Positions 36,931-45,898 of a DNA stretch of 64,000 nucleotides are shown piece by piece. The DNA lies in contig NZ_QTSU01000002.1 in the NCBI RefSeq assembly GCF_003382365.1, positions 372,001-436,000 of the forward strand, given 5' to 3'. Below the pieces are notes generated by a model. It did no database searches. It was not told the DNA's origin and saw only the letters and a list, made by a program, of their open reading frames with translations. A program made the position numbers and the translations under genes. The stretch comes from Lysobacter silvisoli. GTDB lineage: Bacteria > Pseudomonadota > Gammaproteobacteria > Xanthomonadales > Xanthomonadaceae. The stretch's first letter is position 1; each line of letters opens with the position of its first letter.

Positions 36931-37791
36931 TCAGCGGCTGTCGAACATCGCGCGCTCCGGCCGGAACGGCCGCGGCGCGTAACCGAAGTCCGCGCGCGCG
37001 GGCGCGTCGTCGAACACCAGGTCGTTGCGCATGCGCCGCACCGCGGCCACGCCCAGGCCGGTGGCATGGCCGCCGGCCTGGGCCGCCAGCAGCGCCAGGT
37101 TGAACAAGGGCGACGGCAGCTCGATCAGCTTCGGCGGCGGCTCCAGCACCGCCAGCACGCGCGCGATCATGTCGCGATAGCTCAAGGTTTCGCCGCCCGG
37201 CAGCGCATAGCTGCGGCCGTGGCTGACCGGCGCGCTCACGCAGGCGAAGGCGGCGGCGGCCAGGTCGTCCACGTGCACGGGCTGACGCAGGCCGGTGGCG
37301 TTGCGCGGCAGCACGAAACGGCCCCAGCGCTGCGCCATCTCGGCGATGCGCGACAAGGTGGCGTCGCGGCCGGCGCCATAGACCAGGGTCGGCCGCAACA
37401 CGGTGACGGCGGCGTCGCGCTCGGCGGCTTCGGCGTACAGCAGCGCTTCGGCCTCGCGCAGGCGCGTGGCCACGTCGCGCTCCTCAGGATCGGAGGAGCC
37501 GCGCTTGGTGTCCACGCTGGTCGAGCCGAATGCGACGATCCGCGATGCCGGCAGGCGCGAGCGCGCATACCAGTTCGCGAAACCGTCCAAGGGGCCGCAA
37601 CTGAAGATCGCCTCCACGCGCGCAGGCAGCTCGGGCAATTGGGCGAAATCGCCGCGCAGCCAGTGCAGACCCGGCGCGTCGTTCTGCTCCTCGCGCGAGA
37701 CCGCGGTGATCCACCAGCCATCGCGGCGCAAGCGGCCCAGCAGGGGCTGGCCGATCTGGCCGCTGGCCCCGAACACCAAGGCATGCCGCAT
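36931..37791 (-). CDS. NAD(P)-dependent sugar epimerase-like protein
   Basis: A 286-residue extended short-chain dehydrogenase-like protein. The N-terminal Rossmann motif is GASGQIGQPLL (8-18); the usual YxxxK catalytic pair is not obvious, so it is more NmrA/complex-I-subunit-like than a typical UDP-sugar epimerase. Middle segment LRPTLVYGAGRD is conserved in the family. Substrate is unknown. The start overlaps the nhaA stop by 1 bp (TGATG), so translation is probably coupled to nhaA. Confidence 0.8.
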   Translation of the reverse strand: MRHALVFGASGQIGQPLLGRLRRDGWWITAVSREEQNDAPGLHWLRGDFAQLPELPARVEAIFSCGPLDGFANWYARSRLPASRIVAFGSTSVDTKRGSSDPEERDVATRLREAEALLYAEAAERDAAVTVLRPTLVYGAGRDATLSRIAEMAQRWGRFVLPRNATGLRQPVHVDDLAAAAFACVSAPVSHGRSYALPGGETLSYRDMIARVLAVLEPPPKLIELPSPLFNLALLAAQAGGHATGLGVAAVRRMRNDLVFDDAPARADFGYAPRPFRPERAMFDSR

Positions 37792-39026
37792 CAGCCGCGT
37801 CCTGCCGTCGGCGCAGGCAGCACCGCACGCAACCACACATAGCCCAGCACCGCCGAAATCAGCGACGCGGCCAGCACGCCCAGCACCGCCTCGTCGTAAC
37901 GCATCGGGTCCTGATAGGCCAGCGAGGCGATGAACAAACTCATGGTGAAGCCGATACCGCACATCAGGCCCAGGCCCAGCATCGCGCGCAGGTCCAGGCC
38001 CGGCGGCAGCTTTACCCAACCCAGCGCACGCAGCAGCAGCGCCACGCCGACGATGCCGATCGGCTTGCCCAGCACCAGGCCCAGCACGATGCCCACCGGC
38101 AACGGCGTGAGCATGTCTCCCAGGGTCAGGCCGCCCAGCACCAGGCCGGCGTTGGCGAAGGCGAACAGCGGCAGGATCGCGTAGGCCACCCAGGGGTGCA
38201 GCGCGTGCTCCAGCGTTTCCAGCGGGGAATGAGCGTCGGCGGCGGCCGCGCCCTTGCCGGTATGCGGAATCATCAGTCCCGTCGCCACGCCGGCCAGGGT
38301 CGCGTGCACGCCGGACTTGAGCACGCACACCCACAGCACCACGCCCAGCAGCAGGTACGGCGCCAGCGCGGTCACGCCGCGGCGGTTGAGCAGCCACATG
38401 CCGGCCAAGGCCACCGCCGCCCAGATCAGCGCGGTGGCCGACAGGCCATGCGAATAGAACAGGGCGATGATCAGGATCGCGATCAGGTCGTCGATCACCG
38501 CGATGGTGGACAGCAGCAGCTTCATCGCCGCCGGCACGCGCGAGCCCAGCAGCGCCAGCACGCCCAGGGCGAAGGCGATGTCGGTGGCGGTGGGCACGGC
38601 CCAGCCGCGCATGGCCTCGGCGTCGCCGCGGTTCATCGCATAGAACAACAGCGCCGGCACCGCCACGCCGGCCGTGGCGCAGACCAGCGGCAGGATCAGC
38701 TGGTCGCGGCCGGCAAGCTGGCCGCTGAGCATCTCGCGCTTGATCTCCAGCGCCACCAGCAGGAAGAAGATGGCCATCAGGCCGTCGTTGATCCACAACA
38801 GCGCCGGCTTGGCGATGTCCAGCGCGCCCACGCGCACCTGCACCGGCATCTGCCGGAAGCCCTCGTAGGCCTCGTGCAAGGGCGAGTTGGCCGCGATCAG
38901 CGCCAGCACCGCGGCGCCGATCAGGATCAGGCCGCCCGCGGCCTCCAGGCGGAAGAACTCGCTGAGCCGGCGCAGCGCACGCGTGGACAGCGGGCGCTGG
39001 GGCGTCGAAGGAACGGGAGCGCTCAT
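37791..39026 (-). CDS. nhaA: Na+/H+ antiporter NhaA
   Basis: Inner-membrane sodium-proton exchanger for pH and salt homeostasis. It has 411 residues and about 12 helices; the ion-binding pair is in STIAVIDDLIAILIIALFYS (equivalent of E. coli Asp163/Asp164) and the conserved TDIAFALGVLALLG and GLxIGKPxGI-type segments are present (GKPIGIVG). It shares a transcript with the downstream epimerase. Confidence 0.96.
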   Translation of the reverse strand: MSAPVPSTPQRPLSTRALRRLSEFFRLEAAGGLILIGAAVLALIAANSPLHEAYEGFRQMPVQVRVGALDIAKPALLWINDGLMAIFFLLVALEIKREMLSGQLAGRDQLILPLVCATAGVAVPALLFYAMNRGDAEAMRGWAVPTATDIAFALGVLALLGSRVPAAMKLLLSTIAVIDDLIAILIIALFYSHGLSATALIWAAVALAGMWLLNRRGVTALAPYLLLGVVLWVCVLKSGVHATLAGVATGLMIPHTGKGAAAADAHSPLETLEHALHPWVAYAILPLFAFANAGLVLGGLTLGDMLTPLPVGIVLGLVLGKPIGIVGVALLLRALGWVKLPPGLDLRAMLGLGLMCGIGFTMSLFIASLAYQDPMRYDEAVLGVLAASLISAVLGYVWLRAVLPAPTAGRG

Positions 39027-39075
39027 GCGACCAGTATATCGGCGCGCGCCGTGAGCACGGCGCGCCCGAGGGGCC

Positions 39076-40029
39076 TCAGCGCGTCAGCAGCGCCAGCTCG
39101 AAGCCGATCCAGGCCAGCAGCGCCACCAGCAGCACCGCGCCTTCGCCGCGGCTGACCCGCAGGTCGCCGCGCAGCATCGGGTACAGCATCAGCGCGAAGG
39201 CGATCGCCGCCGGCAGTTCGAAGCGCACGAACGAGGCCGGCAGCGCCACCGCGTTCCAGGCCGCCATGCCGCCGACCACGATCAGCAGGTTGAACAGGCT
39301 GGAGCCGATCACGTGGCCGACCACGATGTCGCCCTGGCGGCGGCGCGCGGCGAGCACCGCCGCGGCGGCCTCGGGCAGCGCGGTGCCGATGGCTACCGGC
39401 AGCAAGCCGGTCAGCAGCGGGGTCAGGCCCAGCGCGGCGCCGAAGCGCGGCGCGGCGCCGACCACGAACTTGGAGCCGTAGTACAGCAGCACCGCGGCGA
39501 TGGCGAAGCGCAGCAGGTTCAGCCACAGGTCGGTGCGGGTGCGCGCGAACGCGGCGATCGCGTCCTGCAGCTCCGGCGCCTCGCGGCGGGCGCGCGCGGC
39601 GGCGTAGGCCACTACCGCGACGAAGGCGATCACCAGGCCCGCGCCCTCGGCGCGGCTGAGCACGCCGTCCAGGCCCAGCACGATCACCGCCGCGGTGCCC
39701 AGGATCAGCACCAGCAGCAGCGGCGCCAGCGAGCGCCAGCGCACCAGCAGCGGCGCGGCCATCGCCGCCAGGCCCAGGGTCAGGCCGAAGTTGATCACGT
39801 TGCTGCCCACCGCGTTGCCCAGCGCCAGGCTCTGCTCGCCGCGCAGCACCGCGTGCAGATTGACCGCCAGTTCCGGCAGCGAGGTGCCGAAGGCCACCAG
39901 CACCAGGCCGGTGGCGAAGGGCGACAGGCCGAAGCGCTGAGCCAGCCCGGAGGCGCCCTTGAGGATGGAGTCGCCGCCCAGCGCCAGCAGCAGCAGACCC
40001 AGCACGAACAAGCCCACGGCTTCGAGCAT
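39076..40029 (-). CDS. Calcium/sodium antiporter (YrbG-like)
   Basis: A 317-residue membrane protein of the CaCA superfamily with the two inverted alpha repeats: FGTSLPELAVNLHA...GNAVGSNVINFGL near 48-80 and IGTALPEAAAAVLAA...GHVIGSSLFNLLIV near 213-250. The conserved Glu of each repeat coordinates Ca2+. Substrate may be Ca2+ or another cation; K+ forms exist. It is transcribed away from the repeats at 40127. Confidence 0.92.
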   Translation of the reverse strand: MLEAVGLFVLGLLLLALGGDSILKGASGLAQRFGLSPFATGLVLVAFGTSLPELAVNLHAVLRGEQSLALGNAVGSNVINFGLTLGLAAMAAPLLVRWRSLAPLLLVLILGTAAVIVLGLDGVLSRAEGAGLVIAFVAVVAYAAARARREAPELQDAIAAFARTRTDLWLNLLRFAIAAVLLYYGSKFVVGAAPRFGAALGLTPLLTGLLPVAIGTALPEAAAAVLAARRRQGDIVVGHVIGSSLFNLLIVVGGMAAWNAVALPASFVRFELPAAIAFALMLYPMLRGDLRVSRGEGAVLLVALLAWIGFELALLTR

Positions 40030-40126
40030 GGCTATTCCCCTAGCGATCGACGCCCGATTCTATGCCGAGCGCGGGCCTGCGCGTCCAGCCCGAGGTGCGG
40101 AGCGGCTCTGTGCCGCCCTCCACGCC

Positions 40127-40234
40127 CCGTCATTCCGGCGAAAGCCGGAACCCCTGTTGATCTTCGCGGCTGATGGCCGCGGGAGCCGAAAGCAACGTCA
40201 AAATGGGTTCCGGCTTTCGCCGGAATGACGGGGG
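40127..40234. repeat. Dispersed palindromic repeat pair (GTCATTCCGGCGAAAGCCGG type)
   Basis: GTCATTCCGGCGAAAGCCGG is mirrored by CCGGCTTTCGCCGGAATGAC about 60 bp away, forming a doublet of hairpins. It is distinct in core sequence from the TTCCCGCG type but shares the ATGACGG flank. It lies between convergent ends of a lipoprotein gene and the exchanger promoter. Confidence 0.8.
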
Positions 40235-40297
40235 TAAGCCCGAGCAATGAGGAAGAGGCTTGTCTGCCGATTCGCCCCCAAGCCCGCGCACCTACGC

Positions 40298-40951
40298 TTA
40301 GGAACAACCCTCGACGTAATCCGCCTGCGGCAGCAGACCCACCCGCCAGGCCGTGACCTTGCCGGCCGCGTCCAGCTCGAACACCAGCTTGGACGGCGCC
40401 ACGCCGCTGGCGGCGATGGACAGCACTTTGCCGCCCTCGACGTACTTGTGCGGCGTTTCCTCCAGCCCGTCGCGGTACAGCGCGCGCAGCGCCGCCTCGT
40501 CCATGCCGACCTTGCCGCCGCCGGGTGCGGCCTCATTCGCGGTGCCCACGTCGTAGCGCACGAACTTGCCGGCCTCGATCATCAGGGCGAAATCGCGCGG
40601 CAGCTTGGCGCTCTTGGGCCACAGGTAGTAGCAGGCGGCCGGATCGTCGCTGGGCTTGCCGTTGAGCTCGCCGCCCCAGGCCTGCTTGGCCTCGTCGGTG
40701 CTCATGCCCAGGCGCAGGTCGCCGTAGCCGTCCATGCGGGTCATCGCACCGGCCACCGGTTGCAGCGGCGCGGGCGCGGTGGCCGGCGGCACGTCTTCGG
40801 GCGGCTGGTCGGCCGGCGGCGACGACGCCGGCGGCGGGTCGGCGGCGGTGGGGCCGGCGGGCGCTGGCGCGCGCTCGCCGCAGGCCGCCAGGGCCAACAG
40901 CACGGGGAACGTCAGTAGCCACGGTCGCATCGCATTGCGCATCGTCGTCAT
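40298..40951 (-). CDS. Hypothetical lipoprotein with proline-rich linker
   Basis: A 217-residue lipoprotein (lipobox LAAC at about 24) followed by a Pro/Ala linker of some 40 residues and a globular part with GDLRLGMSTDEAKQAWGG, a pattern common in small outer-membrane or periplasmic proteins of Xanthomonadaceae. Function unknown. ATGs at codons 4 and 8 are alternative starts; all give the same lipoprotein. Confidence 0.75.
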   Translation of the reverse strand: MTTMRNAMRPWLLTFPVLLALAACGERAPAPAGPTAADPPPASSPPADQPPEDVPPATAPAPLQPVAGAMTRMDGYGDLRLGMSTDEAKQAWGGELNGKPSDDPAACYYLWPKSAKLPRDFALMIEAGKFVRYDVGTANEAAPGGGKVGMDEAALRALYRDGLEETPHKYVEGGKVLSIAASGVAPSKLVFELDAAGKVTAWRVGLLPQADYVEGCS

Positions 40952-41023
40952 CCGGCGGTAGACAGGACGCGCGCAGCCTAGCGGCCGCGCGTGAACGGCG
41001 CGCGAAGCGCCGCGGCGGTTCGT

Positions 41024-42382
41024 TCAGGCCGACGGCGGCGAGAAATGCTTGCGCAGTCCGGCCCAACAAGCCTGATAGCCGCGCTGGCGGTGCGCCGCGT
41101 CGAAGGCCTGCGCGGTCGGGCGGATCACCGCGCGGGTTTCGAACATGAAGGCCATGGTGTCGGCGATCACGTGCGCCTGGCTCAAGTCCGCGTGCGAAGC
41201 CTTCTCGAAGGTCTCCGCGTCCGGGCCGTGACCGGTCATGCAGTTGTGCAGCGAGGCGCCGCCCGGCACGAAGCCCTCGGCCTTGGCGTCGTAGGCGCCA
41301 TGGATCAAGCCCATGAACTCGCTGGCCACGTTGCGGTGGAACCACGGCGGGCGGAAGGTGTGCTGCGCCACCAGCCAGCGCGGCGGGAAGATCACGAAGT
41401 CCATGTTGGCCGTGCCGGGCGTGTCGCTGGGCGAGGTCAGCACGGTGAAGATCGACGGATCGGGATGGTCGAAGCTGATCGAGCCGATGGTGTTGAAGCG
41501 GCGCAGGTCGTACTTGTACGGCGCGTAGTTGCCGTGCCAACCCACCACGTCCAGCGGCGAATGGCCGATGTCGGCGCGCCACAGGTGGCCCTGGAACTTG
41601 GCGATCAGTTCGAACTCGCCTTCCACGTCCTCGTAGCTCGCATTCGGGGTCAGGAAGTCGCGCGGATTGGCCAGGCCGTTGGCGCCGATCGGACCCAGGT
41701 CCGGCAGGCGCATCAGCGCGCCGAAGTTCTCGCACACATAGCCGCGCGATGCGCCGTCGGGCAGCTCCACGCGGAAGCGCACGCCGCGCGGGATCACCGC
41801 GATCTCCTGCGGCTCCACGTCCAGCACGCCCAGCTCGGTGGCCAGGCGCAGGCGGCCCAGCTGCGGCACGATCAGCAGCTCGCCGTCGGCGTCGTAGAAG
41901 TAGCGCCCGTCCATCGAACGATTGGCTGCATACAGATGCACGCCCACGCCGTGCTGCGCGGCGGGCGAGCCGTTGCCGGCCATGGTGTACAGGCCGTCGA
42001 CGAAGTCCACCGGCGTTTCCGGCAACGGCAACGGATCCCAGCGCAGCTGGTCGGGCGACACCGCACCACGCTCGAACTCGCTGTGCAGGCGCGGCTGCGC
42101 ATACGGCGCGAACGCGCCGTGCATCGCCGCGGGACGGATGCGGTACAGCCAGCTGCGCCGGTTCTCCGCGCGCGGCGCGGTGAAGGCGGTACCGCTGAGC
42201 TGCTCGGCATACAACCCGAACGCCGCCCGCTGCGGCGAGTTCTGCCCCTCGGGCAGCACCCCCGCATAGACCTGCGTGGCGAATTCGTTGCCGAAGCCGC
42301 TCATGTAGCCGCGCGCGTCCGCGCGCTGGGCTTGCTGCTCGGGCATCGGAATCACGTTGTCGCGGTCGTTGGCGGTGTTCAT
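41024..42382 (-). CDS. hmgA: Homogentisate 1,2-dioxygenase
   Basis: Cleaves homogentisate to maleylacetoacetate in phenylalanine and tyrosine breakdown; Fe(II) enzyme. The 452-residue protein has the iron ligands in [15 protein letters not shown] (His and Glu) and [12 protein letters not shown] (His). It lies downstream of hpd, 72 bp away, in the natural pathway order. Loss of this gene is known to give brown pyomelanin. Confidence 0.96.
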   Translation of the reverse strand: MNTANDRDNVIPMPEQQAQRADARGYMSGFGNEFATQVYAGVLPEGQNSPQRAAFGLYAEQLSGTAFTAPRAENRRSWLYRIRPAAMHGAFAPYAQPRLHSEFERGAVSPDQLRWDPLPLPETPVDFVDGLYTMAGNGSPAAQHGVGVHLYAANRSMDGRYFYDADGELLIVPQLGRLRLATELGVLDVEPQEIAVIPRGVRFRVELPDGASRGYVCENFGALMRLPDLGPIGANGLANPRDFLTPNASYEDVEGEFELIAKFQGHLWRADIGHSPLDVVGWHGNYAPYKYDLRRFNTIGSISFDHPDPSIFTVLTSPSDTPGTANMDFVIFPPRWLVAQHTFRPPWFHRNVASEFMGLIHGAYDAKAEGFVPGGASLHNCMTGHGPDAETFEKASHADLSQAHVIADTMAFMFETRAVIRPTAQAFDAAHRQRGYQACWAGLRKHFSPPSA

Positions 42383-42399
42383 TCGATTGCGCTCGGTAG

Positions 42400-42438
42400 C
42401 CCCTCGCCCGCTTGCGGGAGAGGGGTTGGGGTGAGGGT
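42400..42438. repeat. Palindromic repeat between hpd and hmgA
   Basis: CCCCTCGCCCGCTTGCGGGAGAGGGG followed by TTGGGGTGAGGG; the inner CCCGC-TTGC-GGG hairpin resembles a common dispersed proteobacterial repeat. It sits within the otherwise tight hpd-hmgA pair and might affect downstream mRNA. Confidence 0.6.
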
Positions 42439-42454
42439 GCGTCTGCGCGAAACC

Positions 42455-43549
42455 TTACAGCACGCCGCGGCGCATCTGGTCGCGCTCGATGCTCTCGAAC
42501 AGCGCCTGGAAGTTGCCCTCGCCGAAGCCTTCGTTGCCCTTGCGCTGGATGATCTCGAAGAAGATCGGGCCGATCGCGTTCTGGGTGAAGATCTGCAGCA
42601 GCTTGCGCTGATGGGTTTCCGGATCGGCATCGATCAGGATCTTGTTCCTGGCCAGGCGCGCCACATCCTCGCCATGGTTGGGAACGCGCTGGTCGATCAC
42701 CTCGAAATAGGTCTCCGGCGTGTCCAGGAATTCGACGCCCTGCGCGCGCATCGCCTCGACCGTGTCGTAGATGTTGTCGGTGAAGCAGGCGATGTGCTGG
42801 ATGCCTTCGCCGTTGTAGGCGTCCAGGTACTCGTTGATCTGCGACTTCGGGTCGCTGGACTCGTTCAGCGGAATGCGCACGATGCCGTCCGGCGCGGTCA
42901 TCGCCTTCGACACCAGGCCGGTCTTGGCGCCCTTGATGTCGAAGTAGCGGATCTCGCGGAAGTTGAACAGCCGCTCGTAGTAGTCCGACCACTTCTGCAT
43001 GTTGCCGAAGTAGAGGTTGTGGGTGAGGTGGTCGATGAAGGTCAGACCGAAGCCCGTCGGGTTGGGCTCGGCGCCCTCGATGGCCACGTAGTCGTCCGCG
43101 TACACCGAGCCGGCGGCGCCGTAGCGGTCCACCAGGTACAGCATGCAGTCGCCGATGCCCTTGACCACCGGCGCATCCACGGCCTTGCTGCCGGCCTTCT
43201 CGGTCACCGCTTCGCCGCCGTTGCCGACCACGGTGTCGAACACGGTGGCGGCCGGCTGCTTGAAGCGGATGGCGAAGCCGCAGGCGCTGGGCCCGTGCTT
43301 GGCCGCGAACTCGGCGGCGAAGCTGTCCGGGTCCTCGTTGACCAGGAAGTTCACCCCGCCCTGACGGTAGACCGTGATCGGGCGCTGCTTGTGGCGCAGC
43401 ACGGCGGTGAAGCCGAGCTTGCGGAAATAGTCGTGCAGCATCCCGCCCCGACCGGCCGGGGCGGCGAATTCGACGAACTCGAAGCCGTCGATGCCCAGCG
43501 GATTTTCGAAGGTGGTGACCTGCATGCCGAGGTTGGGCTGCGCATTCAT
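42455..43549 (-). CDS. hpd: 4-hydroxyphenylpyruvate dioxygenase
   Basis: Converts 4-hydroxyphenylpyruvate to homogentisate. The 364-residue VOC-fold enzyme has Fe ligands in FIDHLTHNLYFG (His), GIQHIACFTDN (His) and PIFFEIIQRKG (Glu). The ATG at 43549 (MNAQPNLGMQV) is chosen; a longer GTG/ATG reading would start within the operator region. Divergent from a MarR regulator with a palindromic site between them. Confidence 0.95.
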   Translation of the reverse strand: MNAQPNLGMQVTTFENPLGIDGFEFVEFAAPAGRGGMLHDYFRKLGFTAVLRHKQRPITVYRQGGVNFLVNEDPDSFAAEFAAKHGPSACGFAIRFKQPAATVFDTVVGNGGEAVTEKAGSKAVDAPVVKGIGDCMLYLVDRYGAAGSVYADDYVAIEGAEPNPTGFGLTFIDHLTHNLYFGNMQKWSDYYERLFNFREIRYFDIKGAKTGLVSKAMTAPDGIVRIPLNESSDPKSQINEYLDAYNGEGIQHIACFTDNIYDTVEAMRAQGVEFLDTPETYFEVIDQRVPNHGEDVARLARNKILIDADPETHQRKLLQIFTQNAIGPIFFEIIQRKGNEGFGEGNFQALFESIERDQMRRGVL

Positions 43550-43609
43550 GGCATTGTTCCCGGGTAGCGGCCGCACCGGCGACGGACGGCCTGTTGCGAA
43601 ACCCTTATA

Positions 43610-43623
43610 GTTTCATATGAAAC
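43610..43623. promoter_or_regulatory. Perfect 14-bp palindrome, probable MarR-regulator operator
   Basis: GTTTCATATGAAAC is a perfect dyad located between the hpd start (43549) and the divergent marR start (43649), at about 61 and 26 bp respectively. AT-rich palindromes of this size are typical MarR/HmgR-type operators. A ligand such as homogentisate is expected from Pseudomonas HmgR, which is of a different family, so the ligand is an inference. Confidence 0.7.
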
Positions 43624-43648
43624 CAATGCCGGCAAGGTACACCGCAAC

Positions 43649-44125
43649 ATGAACAAGCCCCGCCACGCCGAACTCGACCTCGAGCATTTCCTGCCCTACC
43701 GCCTGTCGGTGCTGTCCAACCGGGTCTCCGGGGCGATCGCGCGGGTCTATTCGGAGCGCTTCGCCCTAAGCATCACCGAATGGCGGGTCATGGCGGTGCT
43801 CGGCCGCTACCCCGGTCTGTCGGCCAACGAGGTCGCCCAGCGCACCGCCATGGACAAGGTCGCGGTCAGCCGCGCCGTGGCCCGCCTGACCGAAGCCGGC
43901 CGGCTGGAGCGCGAGACCCACGACGACGACCGCCGCCGCTCGGTGCTGCAGCTCTCGCCCGACGGCTACAAGATCTACGACGAGGTCGCGCCGCTGGCCC
44001 TGGCCTTCGAGCGCCGCCTGCTCGACGGGATCGACGCCACCGAGCGCGGCCTGCTGTTCCGCCTGCTCGACCGCCTGGACGAGCTGGAGATCCGCGCCGA
44101 GGCGGAGCTACCGGCTGCGAAGTAG
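43649..44125 (+). CDS. MarR-family transcriptional regulator (tyrosine catabolism)
   Basis: A 158-residue winged-helix regulator: FALSITEWRVMAVLGRYPGLSANEVAQRTAMDKVAVSRAVARLTEAGRLERETHDDDRRR carries the HTH and the wing DDRRR. The RTAMDKVAVSRAV recognition helix and the DLEHFLPYRLSVLSNRVS start match regulators found beside hmgA/hpd in Xanthomonadaceae. Divergent from hpd with a perfect palindrome between, it most likely represses hpd-hmgA and itself. Confidence 0.9.
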   Translation: MNKPRHAELDLEHFLPYRLSVLSNRVSGAIARVYSERFALSITEWRVMAVLGRYPGLSANEVAQRTAMDKVAVSRAVARLTEAGRLERETHDDDRRRSVLQLSPDGYKIYDEVAPLALAFERRLLDGIDATERGLLFRLLDRLDELEIRAEAELPAAK

Positions 44126-44150
44126 CCGAACCCAGCCACGGCCTTTACGC

Positions 44151-44322
44151 CGTCATTCCGGCGGAAGCCCTACCCCGTCACTCCGGCGTAAGCCGGAACC
44201 CATTTTGACTTTGCGCTCGGCACGGATTCGCGCAGGCATGCAAAAGCAACCGCAACATGGGTTCCGGCTTACGCCGGAATGACGGGAGGATGCCGGGTTC
44301 CGGCTTGCTCCGGAATAGCGGG
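44151..44322. repeat. Dispersed palindromic repeat cluster (GTCATTCCGGC type)
   Basis: Three or four copies of the CCGGAATGAC / GTCATTCCGG hairpin, the second of which (44176-44200) mirrors that at 44260-44285. Same family as 40127-40234. It fills the marR-DUF6265 intergenic region. A separate short series of GGTTTCAACC/GGTTCAACC fragments follows at 44346-44370. Confidence 0.8.
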
Positions 44323-44370
44323 GAGGACTCAGCGCTCTTACGGGGTTTCAACCCTTACTAGGTTCAACCT

Positions 44371-44838
44371 TTACGGGGTGGGTGCACCCTTACAGCGCGC
44401 GTACTCGAACGGAATCCGCATCTCCTTGCCGTCGCGCCCCGGTCCCGCGATCTCCGCGCGCAGCCGTTCCCCTTCGCGCCGGTACTCGATGCGCCGCGGA
44501 AAGTCGTGCGCCGAGTTCTCGAACCGCACCCAGCCTTCGCCACCCGTCGTGCGCTTGAACGCCGTGGCCGCACGCCCGCCCGGCTGCGCCAGGTAGGTCG
44601 CCACCCCGTCCACCGGCTCGATGCGCAGGAACTCGAAACCGCTGACCCGCCCGCCGCGCAGGGTGCGCGAGACGCCGTAGCTGCGCCCGTCGGCGAACGG
44701 CAGCCAGCTCTCCTCGATGCGCTCCTCCCCCGCCTGGCTGCACCACTGCCCGGCCAGCCAATCCAAACCGTCGCCGGCGCAGGCGCCAGCCGACCACAGA
44801 CACAGACCCAGCCCCACTCCGGTCGCAATGCACTTCAT
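44371..44838 (-). CDS. DUF6265-like secreted protein
   Basis: A 155-residue exported protein. A signal peptide (MKCIATGVGLGLCLWSAGACAG) leads to LDWLAGQWCSQAGEERIEESWLPFADG and FENSAHDFPRRIEYRREG, features of the DUF6265 beta-barrel family. Function unknown; members are often lipocalin-like. The ATG at 44838 is chosen because the upstream ATG would lengthen the signal peptide. It is divergent from the AraC regulator. Confidence 0.7.
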   Translation of the reverse strand: MKCIATGVGLGLCLWSAGACAGDGLDWLAGQWCSQAGEERIEESWLPFADGRSYGVSRTLRGGRVSGFEFLRIEPVDGVATYLAQPGGRAATAFKRTTGGEGWVRFENSAHDFPRRIEYRREGERLRAEIAGPGRDGKEMRIPFEYARCKGAPTP

Positions 44839-44933
44839 GGCAATCCCCTGCTGATGGATGACGGACGCCACGCTAGCGGCGCCCCGCCGCCGCCGGCTTG
44901 TAAAAACGCGCAGGGCCGCGCTTTGATGGTGTC

Positions 44934-45767
44934 ATGGACTACGCCGAGCACCCCGCCCCGCCCGAACTGCGTCGCCAGGTGCAGTGCGTCTGGGTGCTGC
45001 GCGACCCGGCCCCGGATGCCGGCATCCAGACCGTCTACGCCGACGGCCGCTGCGAACTGATCGCGCACTTCGGCGCGCCCATGCGCCTGCACCGCGGCGA
45101 CGGCCGGATCGAGACCCAGGCCGCTCTACTGTTCGCCGGCCAGCAGCTGGGGCCGATCCGGCTGCAAGCCACCGGCCCCGTGCATTGCCTGGGCGTGCGA
45201 CTGACCCCGGCCGCCTCCGGCCTGGTCGCCGGCGCGCGGCTGCCGGCGCTGCGCGACGCGATTCCCGACCTGGGCGAGATCGACCCCGCGTTCGCGCGCG
45301 CCTTCGCCGAAGCGGCGCATGGCTTCGTCCGCGAAGACCGAGCTGCGCCGCTATGGCAACTGCTCGCGACGCGCGCCACCGCGCCCGACCGCGCCATCGA
45401 ACACGCGGTCGACCTGCTCGACCGCCAGGACGGCGACCTGCGCATCGCCGACCTCGCCGCCGCCGTCGGCCTGAGCCTGCGCAGCCTGCAATCGCGCTTC
45501 CTCGCCGCCGTGGGCATGAGCGCCAAGGAATACGCCCGCGTGCGCCGCCTGCAGGGCCTGCTGCGCGTCCTGGACGAAGAACGCGCCGCCATCGCCGACG
45601 CCGCCGCCCGCCTGGGCTACACCGACCAGGCCCACGCCACCCACGACCTCGGCCGCTGGACCGGCACCACGCCCGCGCGGCTGGTAAGCGCCTTGCGCGG
45701 CGATCGCGAGGGCGTAGATGCGCTGCGCCTGGCGGCCGCGTTCGTGCGCGGGCACGCGCGCGCCTGA
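44934..45767 (+). CDS. AraC-family transcriptional regulator
   Basis: A 277-residue regulator: N-terminal ligand-sensing region (DUF6597-like, ADGRCELIAHFG...HCLGVRLTPAA) and C-terminal AraC DNA-binding domain with two helix-turn-helices (IADLAAAVGLSLRSLQSRFLAAVGMSAKEYARVRRLQ and ADAAARLGYTDQAHATHDLGRWTG). Target and ligand unknown; the divergent DUF6265 gene is a candidate. Confidence 0.9.
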   Translation: MDYAEHPAPPELRRQVQCVWVLRDPAPDAGIQTVYADGRCELIAHFGAPMRLHRGDGRIETQAALLFAGQQLGPIRLQATGPVHCLGVRLTPAASGLVAGARLPALRDAIPDLGEIDPAFARAFAEAAHGFVREDRAAPLWQLLATRATAPDRAIEHAVDLLDRQDGDLRIADLAAAVGLSLRSLQSRFLAAVGMSAKEYARVRRLQGLLRVLDEERAAIADAAARLGYTDQAHATHDLGRWTGTTPARLVSALRGDREGVDALRLAAAFVRGHARA

Positions 45768-45898
45768 AGCAGACGCCTTATCCGTCCCACTTGCGCAGGG
45801 TGATGTGCATCCACAGGGACCAGGCTTGGCCGCCGTCGATTTCTCGTGACGCGCCTCGGTAAGGCCGCGCGCGTGCAGCGAATGGATGCGCCGCGCCG

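Noticed and set aside
40991-43567. 858-codon plus-strand frame opposite hmgA and hpd
   Set aside because: Antisense shadow; the hpd and hmgA motifs are clear on the other strand.
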